Source: Yamagishiella unicocca
Taxonomy: Eukaryota; Chlorophyta; Chlorophyceae; Chlamydomonadales; Volvocaceae
DNA length: 64,000 nt
NCBI GenBank assembly: GCA_003116995.1
Contig: BDSL01000069.1
Span: forward strand, 434,001-498,000
Direction: 5' to 3'
Shown here: piece after piece, positions 35,193 through 47,100 of the stretch
Layout: the number at the start of each line of letters is the position of its first letter
How positions within the stretch are numbered: the stretch's first letter is position 1
The notes under the pieces: model-generated
Told to the model about the DNA's origin: nothing
The model's database searches: none
Seen by the model: the letters and a program-made list of their open reading frames with translations, nothing else
Position numbers and translations under genes: made by a program

Positions 35193-38100
35193 TCACCGCC
35201 CCTGCTTGGCCTGCAGCGGGGTCTTGACCGTCTTTAGGTGTTGCAGCACCGCCGGCATGGGGTCGAGGTCCGGGCAGCCGGTGGCCTCCAGGTACACCTG
35301 CGGGGGGGGGGGGTTGAAACCGGCGACACGAAAAACGACAAGATAGTGGCCGCATGGTCGACGGACAGCGAGGGGGGGGGAGGGCATGAGAGGAAGACCC
35401 GTGGTTCGGCGCTGACTAGGGACCCGTGGTTCGGCGCTGACTAGCAAAGCCAGCCGATTCGGAGACGTTAGGTAATCACGTTTGGGGGTCCCGGGTAGGG
35501 AGGCGGCGGCGAGGCAGAGAGGAGTCGCCGGTTGATCGACGGATGAGAGGACATACACACGCTACCGTAGCTGCAGCTAGCCGGACCCCACCATGAGCTC
35601 AGGGGCGGGGCTGGCAACGACGACGACGAGGTGCCGAGTTGCTAGGATGGGCCAGCAACCTCCTTCGCCTCCAGCCTCGCCTTCAAAGCAGCGCGTTGGC
35701 GGAGCGCGTACGAGGTCCCTCGTCTCCCTGGGTCCCACCCCACCCCACCCCACCCCGCCCCACCCCGCCCAGCCGAGGAGGGGAGGGGAGAGCCCCCCCC
35801 CGCGGGCCCGACCCCTCGACGTGTCCGCCCACGGGTGTCCTCTGCTCCCTCGCTGCCCCTCCCCCCCCGTCAGCCTGCTGTGAGCTCTGCCCCCACCTGG
35901 TCAAACATGGGGCTGCCGTAGATCTTGGCGTCGTTCCGGAAGCCGAAGGGCAGCGAGGTCTTCCACTGAGCGTCCGGGCAGACCTCCAGGTGGCGCAGCA
36001 CCGCGGTGCGGTCCTGGAGGGGGGGGTCGAGGGAAACCCGTGGAGGGGGGGGTCGAGGGAAACCCGTGGAGGGGGGGGGGCAGGAGGACCCGGGGGGGGG
36101 AGGGGTGCAGGAGGACCCGGGGGGGGGTTCGAGGGAAACCCGTGGATGTCCGAAAAAAACGTTTAAAACAGAAGTTTTGAGATGCATGCTGGAGAACTGG
36201 GTTGGGGATACGAAAGCCGAAGGTCGTAATATGACCTTTGGCGGCTAAGCTATAGCGGCTACGGCGAGACGAAAGGAAGCGAGGACCCCGCGCGACGCAC
36301 GTTAACTGGAGGGGGGGGGGGGGCAGGAGGACCCGGGGGGGGGGGTTGCAAGGAAAATCCGTGTACGAAAAAAAGAAAAACCGTTGAGGACAGACCGGGG
36401 GGGGATGAAAGAGGGGTGGCGAGGAGACCCGGTTCCAAGACGTAGGAGGGAAACCCGTGTACGAGGAAAACACCGGTTGTTGTGTGTCAACGGAGGGAAG
36501 GGAGGCGCGGGGGGGGGGTACCGCCGAATGGCACAAACACAGGCGATGTATGTATTACTACGCGAAGGATGTTGATGATCGTGTAGGGTAGCCCGCAAGG
36601 AAGCTGCATGGGCTTCGGTCGCCCAACCACTGGATACCTAGCCGCCAGGCAGCAACCCCCTCCTCGCGCCGCCAGCGCCACCTCCATAACCCCTCCCTCC
36701 CCCCCTTCCCTCCTCAACCCCGTACACCTCCACCTCCCTCCCCGCTACGGGTTTTACTTGCACCCCTCCCCGTACCCTCCCTCCCTCCCCCTTCCCGTCC
36801 CCCTCCCCTTCTGGACCGCCATCTCCAACGCCCTTAGGTTTGTCGGCCGTGGATTCGCGGATCATCTTTCATCCACGGGATCCCCCTTCCTCGAAATCCT
36901 CCCCCCCTTCACCCGCCCCGCCCTCCGCCTCCTACCCCTTCCCTCCTCCCGCCCCCTCACCTTGTACGTGTACCTGGCTCTCGAGCCGTAGCAGCTCTCC
37001 ACGTCCGGCAGCGACAGCGTGCCTCGCCGCTCCGCCGACAGGGAGGCCGTCGGGTCGTACACCGTCTGTTTGAACCAGCCCGACAGCTGGCCCCACATGA
37101 ACCACGGGCCGTAGCGCTTGGACAGCACGGAGGGGTCCGCCAGGCGGACGGCTCCTCCGGTGGCAGCCTTGCGGGCGGGCGGGGGGGCTGCTGCTGCCGC
37201 TGCTGCCTTGGGTGCACCGGAGGGGGAGCCGGGGTCTGGCGCCGAGCCGCCATCGTCGGCACTGGCGCTGGCGGCTGCTGCGGCTGCTGCTGCTGGAGGG
37301 GGAGCCGCGAGGGCGGGTGTGGAGCGCTTAGCGGGGCCCCTGCGTGTTCCGGGATGGGGTTGGGGGGTTGCGGGGGGATTGGGGTGGGGTGGGTTGGATC
37401 GGGGTTGGATTGGGGTGGGGGGTAGGGAGTAGACCCATGGGCCGACAAGGGAGGCATGGAGATGCTTACGAGGGTGACGTGTCGTTGTGCATGGGGTTAC
37501 GTAAAAGGAGTGTGTGTGTGGAGGGGGGGGGTGACGCGAGGGGAGAAAGGGTTGGAAGAGGTGAGCTGGCGAGGGTGAGGGGGGGCCAGGCGAGGGTGGC
37601 GGTGCGGTGCGGTGGCTGCACGGGACGTGTCCAGGACTAGCGCCCCAGCCGGCAGCAGCGGGCTGCCGGCCTGACCGCCATCACCCCACCCCTACTACGA
37701 CAGGCTGTGTCTGCGAGCATGTTCCTGCAGTGCCGACCCACGGGTCTCCTTTAACCCCCCTCCTCTTCCCCTCCCCCCCCAATGCTCCAGCATGCGCCCG
37801 CATCCTCGCCGTCCGCCGACCATGCGCCCACTATCTTTTGTCGTTTTCGTGTCACCGGTTTTCACGCCACCCACTCCCTCCCAAGTCAGTTTCTGCGGCA
37901 GCCAACCCAAGTCCAGTAGCATGCGCGCGCGTTCACGTGTCCGAAGACTATGCACCAGCTACACTTCCCATGCCGAGTTACCGGTTCTTTTCTGTAAACC
38001 CCTCCCTCCCCCTCCCCCCCTCCCTCCGCACCTTCCGCGGCCTCCCCGCCCCCCTCGTCCTCCTCGGCCCCCCCTTCCTCCGCGGGGCTTGCCGCCCCCG

Positions 38101-41100
38101 TCCGAGTCCTCCTCCTCCGGCTCCGGCTCGTCGTCGTCCGAGCTGCCGCCGTACCCCCCCCACTCCGCCGACTCCGGGTCCGCAACCGCCGCCGCCCGGC
38201 CTCCTCGCCGCCCGCCGCCGCGCCCCCCGCCGCCTCCGCCCCTGCCCCCGCCGCCCCCTCCGGCCAGCTTGACCCGGTGCAGCTTCACCATCTCCTCGTG
38301 TAACTCGATGGGGGGAGACGCGAAGCCTGCGAGCAGCGCGGGGTGGGTGGGGGGTTCGAGGAAGACCCGTGGATGTGGGGGGTGGGGGGTGTTGCAAAAA
38401 CAAAACGTTTACTCGACGCGGGGGGGGGGAGGATGGCAAGGAAAACCCGTGCACGAAGACGTACGAAGGCCGTTTGGGACACATGTTTGGCGCAGCGCGT
38501 GGGGGTGGAGGAGGAGGAGGAGGAGGGTGAGATGACCCCCGTCACGGGACGTGGGAGACGGTGGGGAGAAAGAAAAGCTAGCCGGCGAATGGTCTTGCCA
38601 CTTCCTTCCCCCTCACCTGCAGCCGGGGTCCCACCCTCGACCTCCGGGTTTGGTCCTCCCGCATGCAACTCCAAAACGAGCGCACCGAACGCTTCCTAAT
38701 CGGTTTTACCTTTCAGTGCCGACATACGGGTTTCCTCTCGTATCCCCCCTCCCCGACCCACCCTCAAGTTCGGCGTTACCCACAACCCGTCCCCTGCCGG
38801 CCCCCCCGCCTCCTCCCCCCCCGGCCCACCCTTGTATCCGCGCTCCGCCGTGAACCACGTCAGCGTGTTGCCGTACAGGTGCAGCATGTCCGCCGCCGCC
38901 GTGTGGTTCCCCGCCCCGTCCTCCAGGTCCAAGGTGCGGAGGAGCGACTCCAGACTCAGGAGCAGGCGCCGAGCATCAGCGGCGCTGGTGGCCTGGGTGG
39001 GTGGGCGGGGGGGATGGGGGCCGGAAGGTGGGATGTGAGGGGAATCCCGGGGTCCGGCACTGAGCAGTATGGGTTGGGTTTGGGGTGGGGTGGGCTTGGG
39101 GGAGATGGCTAGACAGGCAGGGCGGATGTCGGTGTTCAGCGGTGGAGCGGCGGTGCGTTCCGACTCACCCAAACACACAGCAGCACCCATCCCTCCCTTC
39201 CTCCCACCCTCCCTCCCTCCCCCCTCCCCCCTCCCTCCCTCCCCCCCTCCCTCCCTCCCCCCCTCCCCCCTCCCTCCCTCCCCCCTCCCTCCCTCCCCCC
39301 TCCCTCCCTCCCCCCCTCTTTCGCCGCGCCGCTGGGGCCTCTTCGTTGCTTTGACCCCTGTCCACCCGCTCCGCGCCTGGATGTTGTTCCTAACGCCCCC
39401 TGCTGCCCCTTGCCCGCATGCTTCGCGTCGACCGCCTTCCCCACCCGCTCTGGGCCCTGGCCAGGTGAGTTCCGCCGCTGGGTTGGGCCTCTGTTCTGGT
39501 AGTTTTTTGCTAGTCGTTGCGTTCTTGTCTGCGGGCGTCGGGACCTGCGTCTGGGCTTTCGCGTCCCCCATGGCGGCGCGGCGCGGCTTCGGCCCCCTCT
39601 CCTGGACGACAGCGGACCTTCTCTGGTAATGACCGGCTTCCTCACGCATCTGGTCGGTATTCGGGCGGGTCGGGACTGGGACTCCGACTAGGACTGGGAC
39701 TGGGACCGGACCGCGATGTCCGCTCTCCCATAGCGCACCAACTCCCACAGTTCTCCTGCTAGCGCCCAAAACCGGTTCTGCGAAAAGTTTACGTGCGTCG
39801 CGCGGGGTCCTCGCTTCCTTTCGTCTCGCCGTAGCCGATATAGCTTAGCCGCCAAAGGTCATATTACGACCTTCGGCTTTCGTATCCCCAACCCAGTTCT
39901 CCAGCATGCATCTCAAAACTTCTGTTTTAAACGGTTTTTTCGGACATCCACGGGTTTCCCTCGAACCTCCCCCCCTCCCTCCCTCTTTCCCCCCCTCCCT
40001 CCCTCTTTCCCCCCCTCCCTCCCTCTTTCCCCCCCTCCCTCCCTCTTTCCCCCCCTCCCTCCCTCTCTCCTCCTCCCTCCCTCCCTCTCTCCTCCTCCCT
40101 CCCTCCCTCTCTCCTCCTCCCTCCCTCCCTCCCTCCCTCTCCCCCTCCCTCTCCCCCTCCCTCCCCCCTCCCTCCCTCTCCTCCTCCCTCCCTCTCCCCC
40201 TCCCTCCCTCTTTCCCCCCCTCCCTCCCTCTTTCCCCCCCTCCCTCCCTCTCTCCTCCTCCCTCCCTCTCCCCCTCCCTCCCTCTCCCCCTCCCTCCCTC
40301 TCCCCCTCCCTCCCTCTCCCCCTCCCTCCCTCTCCCCCTCCCTCCCTCTCCCCTCCCTCCCTCCCCCTCCCTCCCTCTCCCCCTCCCTCCCTCTCCCCCT
40401 CCCTCCCTCTCCCCCTCCCTCCCTCTCCCCTCCTCTCCCCCTCCCTCCCTCTCCCCCTCCCTCCCTCTCCCCCTCCCCCTCCCTCCCTCTCCCCCTCCCT
40501 CCCTCTCCCCCTCCCTCCCTCTCCCCCTCCCTCCCTCTCCCCCTCCCTCCCTCTCCCCCTCCCTCCCTCTCCCCCTCCCTCCCTCTCCCTCCCTCTCCCT
40601 CTCCCTCCCTCTCCCCCTCCCTCCCTCTCCCCCTCCCTCCCTCTCCCCCTCCCTCCCTCTCCCCCTCCCTCCCTCTCCCCCCCTCCTTCCTTCCTTCCGC
40701 GGGAGCTCTCCTGCCGCTCATGCCCACCCACCTTTTGCGCCACCAGCCGCACCACCTTCGCCAGCTTGGGCGCCCGAGACCCCTCCGGCCCGCTGGCAAA
40801 CTCCGACAGCCGCCCAGGCAGCAACGCCGCGAGACGGCCGTCGTCGTCGTCGCCGCCCGCTGCGCCGCCGCCGCCGCCGCCGCGGCCGCGCCGCTGCGGT
40901 GCCGCCCCCTCCTCATCGCCGCTCTCGCGACCGGCACTGGCGGCGCGAGCGGCAGGGGCGGCAGGGGCACCGCCGCCGCCGCCGGCGGCGGCGGCGGTGG
41001 CGGGTCCGGCGGACCAGAGGCTGTAGAGCTTCTGTACGACAGCCATACTGGGGCTGAGATGCGTTGCGGCGCTCTGACCCCGAGGGGATGGGGTGGGGGG

Positions 41101-44100
41101 TGGGGGGTGGGGGATATGGGATGGGGCGGGGGAGAGAGAGGAAAACCCGTTGGTCGGCAGTCCAAGAGATAAGCGTGAAGGAGAAGGGCGGGGGATGGGG
41201 CGGGGGAAATAGTCAGGTGAAAGCGGCGGAAAGCCAAAAGTGACAGGCAGCCGCCTCATCCAGCCTTCCTCCCCGCGAACCACCCAGTATATCTCCCTCC
41301 CTTGCTCTTGCTCTGAGTGTCGACCCACCGGTTTCCTCTCCTCCAACCTCAAACCCAATGGCCGCCCCGCTCCCACCGGGGATTCCCTTTCCCCTCTGTC
41401 GTGTGTATGGATTTCCTCGCCCCGCTTCCAGCGGAAACCCCCAAGCCGGTCTTTTTTCGGCTAGCAACCCCCGATCGAGCCCCCGCCGGCACACCTTGAG
41501 CATACGCTTGGCGATGGAGTTGGATCCCGACCACAGATGCGCCATCGTCTCCGACTCGGTCAGCAGCCGCATGGGCGGGGTCTGAGGGGGTGGGGGTATG
41601 AGGGCAGACCCGTAGTTCGGGTGGGTGGGGTGGGTGGCGGGAGGTGAGGTTGGAGTGCACATAGGTTAAGGCGGCACCGGGCGAGATGGTGGAAAGTGGG
41701 AGGCCGGGGGGAGAGAGGCGGCGGAGGGCAAGAAGGGGCCGCAAGGGAGGCTGGAGGGGGCAGGACGGTCGTACCCTTCACGTCACGCGACGCCACTGCA
41801 CAACATGGACCGCCTCCGCTGCCCCCTTCCCCCCCACGAACCCAAAGCGCGTCCCACCGTGCTACCAACCTTGAACCGTTCTCCGCTGGTAAGGCGTTCC
41901 TCCCTTTCTCTCACTGTCCTTCGCAACACAGGCGTCCTCGCCCCCCCCCTTCTCACGCCCTGCCACCTCACCTGCAGCTGCCCCTGCTGTCGGAGCACGT
42001 GTTTCACCTTGTCTAGGGTGATGGCGATTTGCTGCACCCGGTTCTGGGCGATGGCCTGGGTGGGTGGAGTGCGTGGGTGGGTGGGTGGGTGGCGAGAACG
42101 TTACGGTGACACGACATTAAGGAAGCGGAGGGCAGGGTGGCAGGAAACGTGCTGCAGGGTATGCAGGCAAGCAAGGGGACAGCCAGTGAGCGATGGCTGA
42201 GGGGCGAAGCGCCCTGTACGGCACATCCAAAGCCCTGGACACGGGGCCCTGTCCATCCGAGCGTGCCGCGGCACATGACACCCACCCGGGCTCGCAGGGC
42301 TCCGAAACCACCTCTGCCTTCCACCATCTCCGACCCGTTGCCCCTCCACGAACCCTTGCCCCCGTCTCCCCAGGCTTGAACCCATCTCGAAACCTTGCTC
42401 CGTCGGCCATCTTGACCCCACAAAAACCCGCTTCCCTCCCCCTCACCTTGACCCCTTTCCTCCCCCTCCCGCAACCGCTTAAACCGTTTTTTCGGACATC
42501 CACGGGTTTCCCTCGAATCCCGCAACCGCTTCCCTCCCCCTCCCGCAACCGCTTCCCTCCCCCTCCCTTGACCCCTTCCCTCCCTCCCCCTGCCCACCTC
42601 CGCCTCTATCTGCGCCGACTCGGGGGTGTACCTCCCCAGCTGTGGCGGCAGCTGCAGCAGCACCCCGGGCAGCTCCCGCCGCTCCAGCTCAACGTACTCG
42701 AGCACCAGGGCGGCCCACTTGACCACCCAGTCGGGGGCCCTGAAGCGGTGGTGGGGGGAGAAACAAATAAGGGGGTCCGGGGGCGGCGGTCAGGAAAAAA
42801 GGAAAATAAGGGGGCTGGTGGGCAGGGGGGGCAGCGGTGGGCGGGTTCGGACACGAGGTCAGTACGGCGGGCGTGTGGGTATGGGATGTGGGATATGTTG
42901 ACTGTAAGAAGGGCTAGTTGCGACAACGGTCGCGGTAGCTTGTTATAACTGGCGGGAGACTGTCCAGGAAGCAGGAATGGGTCCTAGATTGCTGAGCGCC
43001 AATGGATGGGATGCCGCCATCGTGGATCAACAGGGGGCGCACACAACCGTCTCCATGCTACTCATCGTACGCCCCCCTTTCCCTGTAGTATCCCCCTCCC
43101 CTCCCGGGTTTCCTCTCCCCCCTCCCGCCCTCCCGGATTTCCACTCAACCCCTCCCCCCCCTTCCCCGGTTCCTTCTCCCCCCTCCCCACCCTCACTCCC
43201 CGTCTCCAGCCTTCGGTGCATCCCGCGGCTTCCCCGTTCGCCATCCCAGTCCTCGGCTTTGCACTCCATAACATAGTCCACTTTTTCTTCTTCTTCTTCA
43301 CTGCACCCACCGTCGTCGCGTCCGTGTGTAGCATGCTCGCGCGTCCCGGTGTCCGAAGGCTATGCACACGCTACATTTTCCCAGTCGCGTTACCGGTTCT
43401 ATTATTGTAACCCCCTCACTTGTTGTTCCCGGGTCCTCCGTCCCCCAGGCTGGTGGGCCCCAGGCTGTGCTTCTTCAGCCGGGCGGCGTCCTGCTCGTCC
43501 AGCTCGTCCGTGGAGGCGCGCAGCAGCATGGCCTGGCGGTGGAGGAAGTTGTGGCGCTGCTCCATTACCTGGACGTGGGAGGGAAGGGGGGTGTCGGGGC
43601 GTTGGTTTCGAGGGGTCGGTTTCGAGGGGGCGGTTTCGAGGTCGGTTGGAGGATTTTTAGGGTACCAGGGTTTAGGGTTTTAACCCATGTCCAGTAACCG
43701 GGTCCCTATGCCACCCCTCGCCCCGCACTATGCGCAAGCTACACTACCCATGTCGAGTAACCGGGTCCTTATGCCCACCCCCCACCACCCCGCCTCGCAA
43801 CCCGCACCCTCCCACCTGCGTGAAGGCGGTGCTGCCCGAGTAGTAGAGGTAGGAGCCGCGGCACTGGCGGCTGCCGCACAGACAGATGGCTTCGCGGTAC
43901 TCCTTCTCGCTCTCAGTGACGCTGCTGTAGTCGAATGTGAGCTCCTCGCCTGGGGTGGGGGGCAGGAGGGGACGACCGGGGTGGGGGGGCGACAGTGGGG
44001 TTTGGGGGTATGTAGGTAACACGCTGATGTCGGTTGTGTGCTTTCGATTACCGTACTACATCAACTCGTCGTGCGAGTGCGAAAGCGGCGGAGAGAGGGA

Positions 44101-47100
44101 CGGAACGCGACGCGCAGTGTGGTGTGTATTGCAGCGGTGTGTGTGTGGGGGGGGATTCCCCCCTCTCCCGTCCCCCTCCCCGACCCCGACCCCGCGCCTG
44201 CCCCATCCCATCCCCCCCTGGAGCACCCACCCGGCTCTATCCTCCTCTTGGCGTACATGGCGATAGTGAGGCGGCCGTTGACCGACACTACCACCGCCGC
44301 GCAGTTGGGGGTGCACGAGTGACTCATGCGGCTGGCGAAGGAGGCCTGGAGGGAGGGGGATTCGAGGGAGGGGGGAGGGGGGTTTCATAAGAGAAAGAGA
44401 GGGGAAGGGTAAAGCTCCGCTTATCATGTCGAAATCCGTGTTGACGTTTTGGATTGTCTCTCCCTTAGGTCCCTCCTTTGGTCCCTCCCAGCTCACCCGC
44501 TCATCAACGCTACTAGCTGATACACTCCGGGTCAAGCAGTGACCAAAGGAGCAACCAACGGGTTGCCGCCGCACCCCCTCCAAGCTCGTGTTCCTCTTTG
44601 TCAATCCAGGGGTTTCGTCCTCTGCCCTCCGGCGCTCTCCTCCACTAGGCTGCCCATCCTCCCATGAAACCCTAAACACGTCCAGCGCCCTCCCTCCCTT
44701 CCCTCCAAACGTGTGTATTAACCGTTTCCTAACCGGTTTTCCTATTCAGTGCCGACCCACGGGTCCTCCCCCTCCCCCCCCCCACCATGAACGCCGCCTC
44801 CACGAACAGCACGTCGTATCCGTCCGGATCGTCCCGGGGTCGCTCCAGGGTGATGTTGTAGAAGTCAGGCAGCTCCTGCTGGGTCAGCTTCTTGATCGCG
44901 TCCTGTGGAGGGAAGGACGGTTTCGGAGCAGCAGCCAGGGGGGCAGCGAGGTGTGAGGGGCTACAGACGCACGCACGGGAGCTGGTCCAGCAACCGGACA
45001 CCGGCATTGGAAGAATAGCGGGGGCAGTAGGCGGGCTGTGGGGGGAAAAACCGCAGGCCATGCCCCTTAAAAACACTTCCAAATCCACAAACAACCCCCC
45101 ACCCCTCCTCTCGGCTCCCCGGCCTCTCCCTCCTCCCCCCTCCCCTTGCCACCTGTCTCCTTCCCACTCTCCCCTCCCCCTCCCGCGCGTGTCCAAAGAC
45201 TATTCGCCCCCGGCTAGGGCTTCCTGTCCTCCGTCTCCTACGTCGTGTAACCCGGTCTTCTCGCCACCCCCTCCCCTCCACGACCATGCGCCAGCTACCC
45301 TATCGTCGCGTAACCATTGCTTATGCCACACCCACCTGTATCTCGAACCAGCGCCAGGGGCTGTGCAGCTCCCCCAGGTACTCCTCCACGAAGGTGAAGG
45401 CGGGCAGGCCCTCGGGCACGTTGCACACCACGCCGCGGCCCTTGGGGTGCAGACGGAAGTAGGCCCAGCCGATCTGGGGGGAGGGCCGGCGGGGCGGGGG
45501 GAGGGGGCAGCGCGAGTCACATCGTCGCGTTCATACCTTTCCATTAGATTTAAAAGTGCGGATGGCAGCCACCGGACAAACGCGCGCGCCTCCAGCGGGG
45601 CACACAGCTGGCGTCGAGCAGCCAGCAGTGCGGGGGATTACTCGGGTGTCCGCTCAACGTAAGGCCCACATGTCCTGCAGTGCTTTATCTCTTGTATTGA
45701 GGATACCCCCTGTAGAGACAAAAGCTCTGCAGGTTTGCATGTGTATGTGTATGTGTGTGTGGGCCGGGAGTGCGGGGAGAAGGAAACCGGGGGGAGCGCG
45801 GACCGACCGAGACACCGACTTGACGGGCAGGAGGCGGGAGGGCTGCATTGCGGTGTGGGCGCGGGATCGCGCCCAAGCCGCCCGGCAGTGCAGCGGGAAC
45901 GGCATTTGGGATATAAGCCCCATTCCCTCCTCCTAACCGAGCATACCAAACATTCCCTGACCCGGGCTTTTCCTCTCATCCCCTCCCTGGACACGGGCTC
46001 TTTCCTCTCATCCCCTGCCTGGACCCAGGCCCTTTCCTCTCATCCCCTCCCTGGACCCGGCTCTTTCCTCTCATCCCCTCCCTGGACCCCGCCCGCACCT
46101 GCTTGAGCCTCCCGATGACCGCCAGTGCCGCCTTGCCGCAGGCCTTGTCGACGCGAGCCCGAGCCCCCGCCAGCACCGCCTCCAGCACCCGCAGCAGGTT
46201 CCAGCCCTCGGGACCCTGGGTGTGGGTGGGGGGGGGGAGGAGGGGGCGAGAGGACCCGTCTCCATGACATTTGAGACGGAGGACAGAAACAAGCTGGGGG
46301 CGGATAGTGGGGCGCCGCCGCCGCCGCCCCTTCCCGCCGCCGACACCAGGTCCGCCACCGCCTTCCGTGTCGTACAGGAGCGCCAAGAGACCCGTACGTG
46401 CCTTTGGTCGTCAGGCGCATCGCCCACCACCCTCCTCCCCACCTCTCCACCACCACCACCTCCACAACCATCACCACCACCACCCATCACCACCCTCCCC
46501 CCCATTCCAGCCGCGACCTCCGACTTTAACTTCCTCAACCAAGTCCTCCAGCATGCCTTTCGTGTCCTAAACGGTCTTCCTTCGTGCACGAGTTTTCCTT
46601 GCAACCCCTCGCCGCCGCCACATCGCAGCCGTACCTTGGCAATCGCCGTACACAGCACGTGGCGGTCGATCCAGTTGTTGATCGCCTCCGCCTCCCCTCG
46701 GTCGCAAGGCGGCGGCGCCGGCGGCAGAGGCGGCTGCCCCGCGCCGCCGCCACCTGCCCCCGTCGCCTGGATCTTCTCGCCGGCCACCTGGGCCGCGCGC
46801 CGCCGAGGCCCCCTCCCCCTCCCCCTGCCTCCCCCCCCTCCCGCCCCCGCCCCGGCCTCCGCCTCCTCCGCCGCCAGCGCCGCCGCAATGGCCTCGTCGT
46901 CCCGCGTAGTCTCGTCCTCCAACCCCTGCTCCTGCTTGAGCCCCGGGTCCGGCTCCTGTTTAGGCTCCGGCTCCTGTTTAGGCTCCGCCGCGCGCTGCAG
47001 CTCCGAGCCGTCTGTCTCCGCCTTGACCCCCTCCTCGCCCCCGCCGGCCCCCGCCACAGCGGCGCTGTCCACCGCCTCCGGGTCTTCTGGGTCGGGGCTG

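Noticed and set aside
39913..41376. Long minus-strand frames rich in Gly, Glu and Arg (up to 487 codons)
   Set aside because: They are translations of the CCCTCCCTCTCC tract in intron 20 of the methyltransferase gene; the composition follows the repeat, and real exon 20 (40732-41031) is in a different, phase-consistent frame.
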